This document shows positions 13,701 through 28,384 of a stretch of 64,000 nucleotides of DNA, piece by piece. Position 1 is the first letter of the stretch. Every line of letters starts with the position of its first letter. The notes beneath the pieces are model-generated. The model made no database searches. It worked only from the letters and a program-made list of their open reading frames with translations, and had not been told where the DNA came from. Source of the stretch: Torymus aiolomorphi (lineage: Eukaryota; Arthropoda; Insecta; Hymenoptera; Torymidae); the NCBI GenBank assembly GCA_036365515.1, contig CM070873.1:41113807-41177806 (forward strand), read 5' to 3'. Made by a program: the position numbers and the translations under genes.

Positions 13701-14741
13701 TCATTTTTATCCGAGGTTTACACGAGATTTTACCCGACAGATATTTACCGATATACGACGATATTCTTTACATGAGCTTTTATTGTCCACGAGTACACGA
13801 GTATAACGAGTCGACGGGGACGTACTTAATATACATAAACACGTGGTCGCAGAGACGCCTTTATTCCTTATTTTCACTATCTCACCGTCTCTCTATTTCT
13901 CTTGGTTTGTTTATTCACTTTGCCCTCCCCCCCCCCTCCCCCCTTTGAATTTGTATACTTCAACGACTTTCTCAACTAATGAAAACAATTCGTGTCAATT
14001 AGTTGTTGAGTATGAGGTTTTAAAAGGTGCCTACAATGATACATTCTTCGATGTTCTTTTTCAATATTCAAAATACCTGTAACTTGACGAAACAAATTAT
14101 TTCTATTGCTTATCGTAGTATTCTCAAAGGCAAAGAACTATTTTTTCAAGCTCACATTTAATCTCAAAGTATCAAAATCCTCTCTCCTGCATTAAGCTTG
14201 ATACTTTTTATCCAGACGTTGGTAAACTCTTTGATCAAGAAAGTCTACTTCTTCATAAGTTTAAATATAGCTTCTTTTAACGGCTTCTGACGTTAAACTC
14301 GGTCGCATTTTAAGTTAAATTCCTAAATTAAGAACATACTCAAAGAAAACTTCCAAAATTCATCCAAACTTCATTCAAGATTTCTAAGCGAATTTTTAAT
14401 TATGTATTCATTTTTTCTTTCTTAACCAATGGCAAATAACAAAATCCCAATAAATTTTATTCTGTAAGCCCATTTGCATTTTTACTCTTTCAACCGTCAA
14501 AACTCTATACGTTCTGGGAGTAACACGCACGAGCATAAACAAATTATTGCGATTAAAATCACAGACCATTATCGTTGTCATTATTATTACTCTTATTGCA
14601 AGGCGTCTATACACGTATATCGCGCGGCTGTTTTTTCGAATTACAACAATTTAACACGGGGACTACGATAATCACTTTTGTAATGTCTTTGCGTATGTTG
14701 AATTATATGAATTGCGACGATGATAAATATATATATATACA

Positions 14742-14763
14742 TATAAATAAATAAATAAATAAA

Positions 14764-14843
<80 letters not shown>
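14742..14843. repeat. (AAAT)n followed by (AT)n
   Basis: About six AAAT units to 14765, then about 38 AT dinucleotides. Confidence 0.95.
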
Positions 14844-14846
<3 letters not shown>

Positions 14847-17211
14847 TGTTACGTGATGCGCGAATAAATGATTATGTAATAAAGTAAACATTGATATAAA
14901 AAAAAATTGATATAAAATAAGCGACAGAGCGCAAAGCGAGATTATTAATAAAAATAAAACGACGAGTATAAATAATAATTAATACTAAAAGAGAAGGACA
15001 AATGTTAATAATAAAAAACCCATTACCCGTAACACGATTTTACCGTTTGCGTGTAGGAACTGCGCGCGAGAGTATGCACATACATGTATGTGTGTAAGAG
15101 ACGACGAATGACTGTGCAGTTGCCATGAAGTGCGTGTGTGTGAAAAAAAGCGAGCATTAAACTAATCGTGAGAGCATAAGCGACGATTGAACATAAAATA
15201 ATTAATTTTAATAAATAAAATAAATAAAGAGCCGACGATAAAGCGCGCGCGTTTTGGGCCAAGAGTTTATTTGACGAAATGGTGCGGATGCGAGAGATGT
15301 GCGGTACATAATGGTGTCTGGAAATTAAAAAAAAAATGATGATAATTCGTACGATGTAATAAACATTATATTATATAATGAATATATTATATACTTATTA
15401 CCGCGTAATTTTTCATACGAGTTAGAGACTTTAAATGATGATAATATAAATATGCATACGATAAAAATAAAAAGATGGAATCTGTATTGAATGAGAAGGC
15501 GTCGGAGCGCGTGGGAGACGGTTTATGTACAGCGACGGGCGACGAAGGCGTAAATAAATGAGTATTTAAATTAAGAAAATGAAACGACAAATAAAAAGAA
15601 AAATGTTGAAAAAAGAGAAATAAATACGTTCTAAAAATAAAAACAAGTGTGTAATTAATCGTCGATTGCACGCGCGTATTCAGCAAGCGACAACGAGAAA
15701 TTCCGATCGAATTTGAATATTCGAGGATCTGTGCGTATAATGACAAAAATTTATTCTATCGTGGCCGTATACATGTCATTTATTGCTTTATTGTAATAAC
15801 ACATATTTTAGAAGTAAGAGTATTATATAATATGTCTTTAAGCAATTATTATTTACGTTACATTTGATTTTCTAAAAAGCCTTGTTCGTTGGGTATACTC
15901 ACGTTGTTATAATGTTAAATTTAATTTCGTTTATGCGTAATGAAGCGATCTTGGGCACATCGTCATATAGAAATGCCTAATAAATTTCTTACAAACTGAA
16001 GAACTAAAATTTTATTTCCGCAGTATACAAAGCTTTATGGTATTAAACGGATTTTAATTTTAGTATATATATCGGCAAAATGTATAAGCAATCGACACTT
16101 TGGAGTAACCAAATTAATTCGATTTAATCAATGCCATAATTTTATTAATTGATTATAACTTTACCTTCATGCGTGTAACTATATCATATAAAGCTGCGAA
16201 AATTTATAATGAGTAATGATGATTGAAGTATCGCGGGGATATAGCGAAAAGTGCGTTTTTAATTTATTATAACGTATGTTGTACAGGTATATTATATTAT
16301 ATGCTTTCGTTGCGAAACATTTGTAAACAAAATCGGTACGTTCAATTTTCCATCGAATTTTCTCGCCGCACAAGAAAGAAATATCTAACCGCGTGTAATT
16401 GAGGTTCATCGAACGAACGAAAAAGGTACAGAGAGGCAAAACGTACGCAGAGAAAAAAGGTAACGTCGGTCTTGCCGCGAGGTGAGAGGCAGATATAATA
16501 AGGCGCGTACACGAGCGAAAAAAGGGAAAAGAAGCGCGGGACAGAAGTTAGGATATATTCTTCGCACAAAAAGATAAAGAAAAAAGCATTATCGAATGAG
16601 AGAAAGAAATTAGCAAAGAAGAGAAACGAGAGAAGCGATAGAGAGAAAAGGCGCGCGATCACTTTTCACGAGCGCGCGAGTATACAGCGTATATATATAG
16701 TTTGTAAGAGATAAAATAAAAAATTCGACACTTCCACGCACACACGAAAGGACATCACACGCGTATACTCATACACACCTTTACCTATGCATACGCGCTG
16801 TGCGTCGCTATTATTTTTTAAAATGAAGAAGAATCGAGGACGAAGCAGCATACACGCAGATAATTTAATAAAAACAATCACAAACGGTGAGAGAGAGAGA
16901 GAAAAAAGCAGAAGTATAAGAAAAAAATATGACGAAACAAACAAAAATGCGCACGATTTGTACATAAATAAGGGCGTTACCATGTACTATTAATTATGTG
17001 TTACGTATAGACGTGCGAGGGGGGATGCTCGAAGTTTTCTTTGTAATTTTCTTTTTTTCCGGCTGACGAGGGATTAGCGATACATACAAAGTGCGATAAA
17101 AGAAAAAAACACGCAGTGCGTCGACAATATAGAGATTAAAATTCGACGCAACGAAAGAAAAAAAAAAGATAATGATATGACGTTTCTTTTCCTCGATTTC
17201 GCCCAGCGTCT

Positions 17212-17270
17212 GCTACTACTACTACTAATACCACTACTACTACTACTATACTATTACTACTACTATTACA
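17212..17270. repeat. (CTA)n imperfect trinucleotide repeat
   Basis: Three short runs of CTA/TAC triplets broken by ATAC and TATT. Confidence 0.9.
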
Positions 17271-17794
17271 CACGCGTTAGACATTTGTTTGCCCCTCTAT
17301 TGTCTTCTCCGAAGCCACTACACGTTTTCTAAGTGCACAGCACACATATACACGCATACACACAAAAGAAAGAAAAAACAACGTGCCCGAAAGCTCGTAC
17401 GCACGCTAAAAAAACAAGGCGCGCGTGCGTCTCTCTTCCGCCCATATTAAAGACGCGTGCGCGGGCGACGACGGCGACTGCTTGTTGCACGCGCGCAACA
17501 ACAAGGCGGTTGTACTTTATTTATCGGTCCCTTTTGTCCCGGTAACGTATATACGTGTCTCTCATATACTTTCTCACTGAAGAAGAATCAAACGATTTCT
17601 ACGCGCGCTATGCATAGCTAGCTCAAAGCAGTCAATGCGACTTTTTGAAGAGCGATCCGACGGTTTGCGCGCGTGTTGTGTATATCCGAAGCAGTTCTGT
17701 CGTCGCCGCGCGCACAGAGCAACACATTTTCCCCTTTTGGCGAATGCTGAAAGTGGGAAGCGTGGGAGATCCACACACGTCAACACGCACTCAC

Positions 17795-17917
<123 letters not shown>

Positions 17918-19983
17918 CATACATACACTTATCGAAGCGTATATTTCAGAAATCTTACATTGCACTGTCTATCGTAGTGAATGCTAGGCTTAGTTCTCGT
18001 TCAGACTTCCGGGATTTTCTCGATGTTGCGCGCAATATGACGATAAATGTACACCGGTTTCGCGATCTGATGATGTGTTGCAGCGATAATTTGATAGACG
18101 TGTCGATTTGTATTTCTTTTTCCGGTCATCGTCTGGAGAATCTAAAGATTTTCGATAAAATACACATTATTTCTTATAGCCAGAGTATCGGATACTCTAA
18201 ATGCAATAAAATTTCAATGAAAAATCGCATTTAACTGAAAATCATGCCTTTTTACGTCTATTGGATTGTCGTATAATATATAATATTCTGAATTTAATAT
18301 GAGCGCAACGTGAGAGAATCATTGGCTGTTAATCGTCGTAGAAACTCTATTGAGAAAAATAACAACACACATACTTACACTTACGTACGTAAGTGTACAC
18401 AATAAACATGGTACAGAATCTTCTTACCCTCTCTTTCACGCGTCTACATCGCCTTGAGGCAGCACGCGTACATGCTGTTAAATGCTCATAGGAGCCGTGA
18501 AAGAACTTACACGTACACGAACATGCATAATCGATACATACCGACATATGAATATTTGCATAAACGAACGATCATGGATAGCAAAAAAAAAATAAGTCAA
18601 AGAAATACGCGGAGGCTGGGCTTCGTTAATAAATGATATAAGGAGATATTTCGAGCAAAAATGAATGTGTACATGAGCGAGAGACAGCGAGAGAGAGCGA
18701 GAGAGAAATAGAGAGAGAGATGCGTGGAAGGGTGATTGAAGTCGACCGAGAATAGAAAAAAAGTAAGTTGATCGTGGCTCAGTTCCATCCCCACCTCTCG
18801 ATTTCTATGTCGACGATAAGAAAAAAAACAGAGAAACTCTTAAAACTAGATAATTACATCGCATACTGCTCTAGGGCCTAAGTATAAGGATAACGTTACA
18901 CCTAACCCTTGACGAAAAGAAAAAAAAAAAACGTAATTAATTAAAACAAGCACACATTTTGTCTTAATGACTTTAAACGATTTAAGCAAAATAAAGTCTG
19001 TATGATGATCTGTAGCGACATCAATTTAGATCTCTGGCTCATTTTCTTTCTGCGCCTGTTAATGTAGCCGATTGCGTTGTCCATATATTTTTGTTGCTTT
19101 ATTTTTTGACGATCTTCGAGAGAATACGGAACGAGATCATTTACTGAGTATTTCATTTTTTCTATATTATTCCTAGAAACGTTTAAACCAAAAATATAGT
19201 GCTTTTTGTTTTATCTTTCGCTTTTTATTGATATATTGTAAAGTTTCTAGGAAATTTTTGTGATTTGAAATTAAAACATGCCTAAACAAAAGATAAATCA
19301 AACTATTAAAAGAATAATAATAATAACAATGATAATAATAATAATACTTAATCTATTTTTTAGCCTTAAATTGTTTTATAACGACTGTTTGTGAAATTTT
19401 TCTTTTGAATTATTTGCGTAACTTTTGTCTTCTAAAAAGTAAATATGAAACTATATCTGCACAATCTAGTTTTCTGTATCTCTCTGCCTCCGTCCAAGAA
19501 TTTCCTACTTTAATTTTTACTTGCACACTATTGAAAAAAAACAACCTTTTTAATACATAAAACTGAATTACTATTTGATAATTTCTTGTAAAACTATAAA
19601 ACGAATAAAGAAAAAAAGAACAAGTCCCTTAAAAAGAGAAACGTCTAAACTGTCAATCGTTAATAAACCGAAAATTTTTATGTAAAAGGTTTTGCATGCT
19701 CCTGCTGGAGTAAAAGAATATCAAAATGAAAACTCAGTTACTTCTCGTTTTATTCGCCGCGAGAAAGAAACAATTTAAAGTGTATGAGCATTCGCTAGAT
19801 CTTGTACTGACATTGTAATTCCCTTATGTAATTACACGCATGCGAAATACAGAAACATATTATTGAAAATAATTATGTGTTTTTCTCTTTCAAATTCTCA
19901 ACCGATCCTTTTTTGTTATAGTTCAACTTTATTTTAAATGCTGCTATTTTATTAGTAATTCTCATCCTTTCTATTTATCCCTT

Positions 19984-20146
19984 AAAGGACCCCGCACACA
20001 ATGTATGGGAAAAAATCATTCGGTCAAATTTTGGGGGGTTTTGCCCATGAGAACTTTTGTTCAGGATCTCAAGATCTATCTTTTCCCCAAGTTTGATCCA
20101 ATTTGACCGAATGATTATTTTCCATACATTGTGTGCGGGGTCCTTT
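19984..20146. mobile_element. Short foldback element, 163 bp
   Basis: The 25-bp termini are perfect inverted copies: AAAGGACCCCGCACACAATG then TATGG, and the complement ending at 20146. The symmetry continues inward (ATCATTCGGTCAAATT against its complement) with one indel. No coding capacity. Confidence 0.8.
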
Positions 20147-20887
20147 GTTGTTCATACGATAACTTTATAATTGAAAATGTAATAATTTTTCTTGTTGTCT
20201 GACGTCGCTCTATTCATACTTGTATTTCGGTTCTAATCAGCGGTTGGATTGTCAAGAGAGACCAGGAGCGGAACTGGGTCTGTTAATAAGCTGATGTGGG
20301 GCAAAACTGCAAAAAACGAAAACTTCGAATTCTCTATTGTACCGAAAATTTTAAAACAATATGAAGAAAAAAAACTAATAATAGTGTTTTGGGTAAGTGC
20401 AATATTAGCTAAATTATTTTAATAACATGATAAAACATTACGAAACTAAAATATTTCGAAGTGAAATCAATCACTTCTATAAAGTCTTTCATGATTGTGG
20501 AAACAGGTCTTTTTATGAAAATGCCTACGATGTGTAAATTTAATTATTTTTCGAAATGCAACTTGTAAAATCTGTACTACCTCTTAAAGAATTAAAAACA
20601 ATGAAATATAAAAATTAAAAAAATCGTCCAGGTTGCTGAATTGAAAAAATATAAAAATATCGATTGATAATCAACGGCTTTCCATACTCGGATTATAATA
20701 TTTTCATATATTTATTATACGCAACAAATTACAATTAATCATTTTAATATCTTCTGTAATAGTCACATTATATTTTGGTGCTGTATCTTTAACTTTGTTG
20801 TTCCTCGATTCTTTTTAAGCAACTTGTATCTATTCATAAATAATTCCAATGTCAATATAAGGATATATGCTGTGTTGCAGTGTTAAA

Positions 20888-21119
20888 GCAGTCTTCTATT
20901 GTACTTTTTTTTCTACTTTATCATATTTTACCTCGTCGAATGTGGGTAGCTTTCGAATTTTCTTTAATAAGACTAAATCCAAAACATTTATTACATATCT
21001 TCGTTATTTGAGAGAAGTAATCAAGTAATATAACTGTACGACATATGACTTTTAAAACTTTTGCTTCGATAAGCAAATAAAATATGATAAAGTAGAAAAG
21101 AAGTACAATAGAAGACTGC
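20888..21119. mobile_element. MITE-like foldback element, 232 bp
   Basis: Terminal inverted repeats of about 43 bp start GCAGTCTTCTATTGTAC and continue through TTCTACTTTATCATATTTTA, differing only by small indels. The interior is AT-rich and non-coding. No clear target duplication. Confidence 0.75.
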
Positions 21120-21420
21120 GATAGGTAGGAATTGCCCTTTGATGATAACTTGAACTCACTGCATTGGTAAGATTTCTACCTTATCAACTGTTTTGTAATG
21201 CATTCTCTTCGTATGAAACATTTAACGGTGGTATACATGGGTTGTAGTTAATGTAGATTTGCTTACTTTGCAACTGTAGCAAACGAGTCCCCGAAGATTG
21301 GACCGACCGAAGAAATAACCACCAATAGGAGTACGGGGCGCATTATAACAACAGTCAATCAGAAGCTCCGTCCAGCGGAATGTTTTCTTTTCGGAGTCAA
21401 CTTCGCGTTACCAACGGTTA

Positions 21421-21690
21421 CGTCTTAAGTCATTGCTTAAGTAACTTCCTAAGTAAAACTTAAGTAATTACTTGAAAAGAAAGTTCGATATTCAAGTAAT
21501 AAATTGAAAAATTACTTAAGTAATTTCTTAGGAAATATGTCTAATATTTTAGTAATGACTTCAGTAATTACTTAAGAAATTACTTAAGAAATAAGTCTGT
21601 TATTTAAGTATTAGCTTAAGTAATTACTTAAGCTAATACTTAAGTAATAATTCTGAAGTAATTACTTCAGAAATAAGTCTGATATTTAAG
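21421..21690. repeat. Palindromic word array (ACTTAAGTAATTACTTAAG family)
   Basis: About 270 bp built from variants of TTACTTAAG and its complement. It includes a perfect 40-bp palindrome at 21604-21643 and a perfect 18-bp one, CTGAAGTAATTACTTCAG, at 21652-21669. No coding capacity. It abuts the foldback element that starts at 21702. Confidence 0.75.
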
Positions 21691-21701
21691 TAAAAAGTTG
21701 A

Positions 21702-22086
21702 CCCGCTGAACTCGTTATTAGATCTATTTAGTGTAGGTCTGCACGCGCATGCCCAGAAGACGATTTTCACGCAAATCAAAGCCTTTATGCTAAGTTCGTT
21801 TTTGAGGTCTATTCAAATGTATAATTGCACATTTCGCAATCGCGGATCTGAGGCTACCTAATCGGGAAGTACTCAGAAGCCTTCCTAGCGCATAAATCGT
21901 CTAGCGGGTATGCGCGTGAAGTCGTACACTTAAATAGTCCCCAAAATCGAGTTTGTCGGAACGAAAAAGCTACTGTAGGCATTCTCAGATACTTTCTGAA
22001 AGCTATGATTTGCGCAAGAAATATCTCCTGGCCATGCGCGTGCAATCATACACTGAAATAATTCTCAAAAACGAGTTCAGCGGGTC
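21702..22086. mobile_element. Foldback element with about 100-bp arms
   Basis: The left arm starts GACCCGCTGAACTCGTT and the right end carries its complement. The arms stay similar inward (GCACGCGCATG, then CAAATCA) with substitutions. An internal third partial copy of the arm lies near 21900-21955, suggesting internal duplication. A 63-codon minus-strand open frame here is a by-product. Confidence 0.65.
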
Positions 22087-23607
22087 ACAAATCCCACTGG
22101 GTTATTCATCAGTAACTTATAAATTCTGAAAATCAGGAAAAGTAATAAAATTTTTAATTAAAACTTTTCTTTTTCATTAAAAATACACTTACTCTCCGAA
22201 AAATCTTTTCCCTTTTGCGGCCGTAAAGAAAAAAATTGAGCCACTATAAACCTACAAAAAGAAAGATGTAAAGGCGTATCTATCATGCCCTTGTAGTTGG
22301 AAGATGATGTTCACCACGGACGTAACATTTCATCCGGTTTGTGATAAATAATCCCTCAAACCGTCTGTCAGCCCTTGAGTTCATTATCACAATGTGGCGC
22401 GTAACATAACTTAACGCCCTAAGTACGAAAATTGCTATTATGCTTTATACTTTTAAAGGTTTTGATAGCAGATATCTCTTAGCTTTGAAAAGTGCCTCAA
22501 AATTCGGTACGTTGGGATATCGGTGAACTCCAACACGTCATGATTGCTCGTTTCTCTGAACGCCAACGCAGCAGCAGACACAAGCACCAGCCAAATACTG
22601 AGTGGAATTCGACGATTTTTATTCAAAATAAAAAATTCAATTTTTGTCAGAAATCGGTCATACCGATTTTCCTGACAATTCCCGGAAAACACCCTCGACA
22701 TTCGTATTTAGTGGGTCAAATACATAAAATATAAGTTTGATGCAGCCGCGGAAGTCTATCGGTTACGAAAACACTCCTAGCGTCCGGACTATGGTTTACA
22801 AATAATTTGTCTTCATAAGAATAAACAAGTTCAATTGTTAACTAAAAATACGTGCAAACAATGATTTTTAAGATTTAATTGAATCGATAGAAAAACTGAG
22901 AAGGTAAAATGTAAAATCCCCCAATATGGCCCAGCACCTATAACATGGATCATACCACGATATTTGGAAACGTACGTGGCTTTATTCTTTGATAATGGGT
23001 TCATCAGGTGTACTTTGAGTTCAAATGACTTGCTATATATAATTTTATATATATTGAATGCATTTTTGAATTAGAATAGGTTATTATTTCGTAACAGTTT
23101 GTTGTTTCATACAACAGTTTGTTATGTCGTCTAAAGCACATAATTTCTCAAGCTGCGAAAATCAAATGAGCGCAATTTATTTATAAAGGTGAATGATATA
23201 TCGGCTATTATTATATTATGTTAGTATCAGTACAAAGCAATTTGTATCCATTTGTTTCGATTAAATTATATTAGTATGGATAATGAGTGCATGTTATATT
23301 TTTTCATATTTTATTATGATTTTTCTTTTTTTCGCCCGTCTTGGGATGTCCGGTAAATGTAATAACTTCAATTAATTTAAGTGATGGGAGTTTTTTCATG
23401 TTGAACTTGTTTAACGCATAGGAAATACTTTAAATATTAGTAGAATTAATTTGATAATTTGGTAAAAGGTTCAAAATAACTAAACAATTGTTTTGAAAAC
23501 AGTTATATTTAATACTTTTTTTACAAATCAAATGATTTATATTATATTTATTTAATATAAATATTTATTATTTAATGTATATTGTATATTATATTTAATA
23601 TAGTACT
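22087..23607. other. AT-rich intergenic stretch, no feature resolved
   Basis: No gene, RNA or long repeat could be supported. Minor hairpins occur near 22640-22680. Confidence 0.5.
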
Positions 23608-23959
23608 CTGGTGGAAATAAAAAATGTATATAAATGTAAAAAAGTGTAAATTTCTGTAATAAAACGTATATAAATGTAAATAAGTGTATGTAAAGGTCGT
23701 AATTAGAACATGAATTTACAATTATTTACATTTATATATGTTTTATTACAGAAAATTATGTTTATTTATAAAAATATATATTTTATTTTGATGTCATAAA
23801 TGGTGGAATTTAATAAATGTAAATACATTTTTTTATATTTATATACATTTCCGTAAAACTTGTAAATTATAAGTCTTATATAGCGAAAATTTAAGAAAAT
23901 GTAAAAAGATGTATTTAAGTGTATATAATTGTATATAAATGTAAAAAATTTCTTCCCAA
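23608..23959. mobile_element. Word-filled foldback element, TGTATATAAATGTAAA type
   Basis: The left end TGGTGGAAATAAAAAATG resembles the complement of the right end (TGGGAAGAAATTTTTTACAT). The interior is mostly TGTATATAAATGTAAA variants, first in one orientation, then as TTTACATTTATATAC, then again in the first. The terminal GGAAATAA-AAA-GTA pattern resembles the 62397-62894 element. Confidence 0.6.
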
Positions 23960-24180
23960 ACTTCTCACTTAACTATATTATTATGTGTTAAAATAATTCA
24001 AAGGGTTTGTTCAAATAAACCACTTTCAAGATTAACACAACTAATAATGAACTTTATTCTCTCTCTTGTGAACAGCTCTCTCCGATTACAACCGTCTCGT
24101 GCGGTGGACGACGTCGACGTTAGAGTAACGCTTCCGCTCGCTCTCACCCAGCGTTGGCCCCGCGAGGATTCTCCCGGTGA

Positions 24181-24385
24181 AACGGAATCATTTGATTAAC
24201 TTCAGGGGCCTTTCTACATATGTGTGTTCTGTGTGTTCTGTGTGTTCCCGACAAAGACAGATAGATCTGTTCCGTTTATGTGAGACAGAGACAGACATAG
24301 AGAGAAGTTGTCTAGAACAGACAGAACACACATATGTAGAAAGGGCCCAGAGCGAACCAGAACGGAATCATTTGACTAAGTTCAG
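24181..24385. repeat. Hairpin flanked by 25-bp direct repeats
   Basis: AACGGAATCATTTGATTAAC begins a 25-bp segment at 24181-24205 that recurs with two changes at 24361-24385. Between them, a hairpin has arms of about 27 bp (GGGCCTTTCTACATATGTG, then TGTTCTGT, against the complement ending at 24348). CpG-rich sequence at 24080-24180 next to it looks like part of an older mobile element. Confidence 0.6.
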
Positions 24386-26198
24386 AGCGCTGCTCCGGCA
24401 GACCGTGGCGAAGAGAGCAGATACTATAGCAAAGAATCAAGTGTTCTGTTGAATTTTCCTTTTTACAAGAGTAAATTTGTGGAAATTATGATGTTAACAT
24501 ACAAGAACATATTTTAGCAGCGATGAAGAGAATTCAGATATGTATTATATACTTATTATATTCTAATAATTTTTTAGTTTTTGCCTTAGCGGAAATATTT
24601 TTGTTCTATAAAGTTTTAAAAACTATTGGTAAGAGTTTACTATAAACTGTTAATTACCAATTATTAATTCATTTTAAATGTCATTAAAAATTATTTGAAA
24701 GTGTTTCAAACTCGTATAAACTATTTGAAACTGCGTTCAAAATCCTATATTTCGTAACATTTATAAACAGTTACAAATAGTTTTAAGTAATTGTTGACAA
24801 TTATTAACTGTTATTGACATTAATAATTTAGTACAAGGTGAATAAAAATTATTCGAATAGATACTTTGTGAGTTTTATTTTTCATTTCAGAAAAACGTGT
24901 ACATTGCAATGCCAGCCATAGGACTAAATTTTGGAGCTGAGAATTGATTGAAAATGATTAATGGCAATCATATCTGGACTGGTGCGAATAACTTTGATCA
25001 AGATAAAAGTTATTATGTTTAAGGGAGGTGAATAATTATGTGTTATCGGGTTCATAAACTTTATGGAACTTTATGTAAAAGCTTTTGGATAGAAGAAAAT
25101 ATTGATGAGTGACCCGTGAGCATAAATAAACAATATAATTTATGATGCTGATTTGACATATTGGTCTGAGCTTTGGTTTGACATCTTCAACGACATTAGT
25201 TGATATCAGTGCTGGGCTATTGTCCACATTTACTGAAGCACCCGTTAAAAGATTGTGTTAAATGAATATTGATATACCGAAAAAAGAGAAAATGATGTGT
25301 TATTGTGAAAAATGTAGTGAATAAAAGTGTTCAGTTAATCTAATTTGTGATTTTGTCAAGGTGGGAGACGTCAAAATGTTTCAGAGGAGATCTTTGTAAA
25401 TATTTTTCTACACAAACTTTAAAAATTCTCAGTGATTCTTAGTTCCTAAACTGGTTGTGATTCTTAATTTTACTAGATTATGTGTGACAATTATGGGTTA
25501 TTAATTTAAGTTGATTCAATCAATAATAATTTCATATGTACTCTATAGTGTTTGCAACTGAATAATTTTTTCACGAATTGTGGATTTAGAATGATGTTTT
25601 ACAAATGGCTATAATATCTGGGCTGTTGCGAATAACTTTGATCAAGATAAAAGTTATTATGTTTAAGGGAGGTGAATAATTATGTGTTATGAGGTTCATA
25701 TACTTTATAATAAGCTTTTGCATAACAGAAAATATTGGTGAGTGACACGTGAGCATAAATATACAATATAATTTATGACGCTCATTTGAAATATTGGTCT
25801 GAGACTTGGTTTAAAAAGAATTTGTCATCTTCAACAAAATTAGTTGATATCAGTGCGCTGTGCCATTGTACATATTTACTCAAGCACCAGTTAAAAGAAT
25901 ATGTTAAATGAATATTGAAATATTTTAAAAAGCGAAAATGATGTGTTATTGTGAAAATTTTAGTGAATAAAAGTGCTCAGTTAATCTAATTTATAATTTT
26001 ATCACAGTGGGAGACGTTAAAATGTTTCAGAGGAGTTCTTAGTAAATATTTTTCTACACAAGATTCAGATAATAATTTCAAAAAGTGATATCAATTCAAG
26101 AATGTCAAGAAAGCTTTAATACAAATGATAATCATATCTGGACTGGTGCGAATAACTTTGATTAAGATAAAAGTTATTATTAAATATTTTCGATTTAA
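24386..26198. repeat. AT-rich DNA with a two-and-a-half-copy direct repeat
   Basis: A segment beginning at 24959 (AATGGCAATCATATCTGGAC) recurs at 25604, with period 645, and in part at 26124. Each copy carries GCGAATAACTTTGAT and AAGTTATTATGTTTAAGG. Copies one and two stay alignable for about 450 bp with scattered substitutions. No intact frame is present. The region 24600-24840 is rich in AAACTATTTGAAACTG-like words. Confidence 0.65.
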
Positions 26199-26663
26199 AT
26201 TGGTTCCTAGATTGGAGAAATATTAGAAATTTGGAGCAAGGGATTTCTCAATTGAAAATGACCAAAGCTGAGCTTTTTGTCAAAAATAGCTAAATATGAG
26301 GCAATTGGAATTGGTGGCTTGGGCTTAAACGAGAAATAAATCGATTACAACACTCAAAAGCTCTGTTAGCATCTAAAGAAGGTCACTTAAGGTCTCAAGT
26401 AGAATCAGTTTAAATGTTTAAATAAAATTGGAAGGTATGAAACAACGTCATGAAGAACGAAAAAGACACTTGCAGATACAAATAACTCGCATGACAGAAT
26501 ATCTAGATTTATAAATAGGCTACAGAAAAAGATGCAACTTGTGACAAGAGAAAGCAACATGTACAGGCAACAACTAGATACATATGAAATAGAAATATCT
26601 GGATACCAAAATAATAGTTAAGAACGAAAGCAAGTTAGTAAAGAAAAGAAAGAAAGTTAACTA
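26199..26663 (+). pseudogene. Decayed Mad1-like coiled-coil fragment
   Basis: Plus-strand frames broken by several stops and shifts still read as a charged coiled coil. Fragments include EINRLQHSKALLASKEGHLR, then near 26519-26615 LQKKMQLVTRESNMYRQQLD followed by TYEIEISGY. The pattern LVT-[KR]-E-x(3)-YR-x(2)-LD-x-YE is what I recall from the spindle-checkpoint protein Mad1. Stops are visible after HLRSQVESV and after QNNS. No introns are apparent, which fits a processed copy or one captured exon. Identification rests on the motif only; another coiled-coil protein is possible. Confidence 0.5.

Positions 26664-28384
<1,721 letters not shown>

Noticed and set aside
21854..22045. 63-codon minus-strand frame
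   Set aside because: It is contained in the foldback element arms and loop at 21702-22086.
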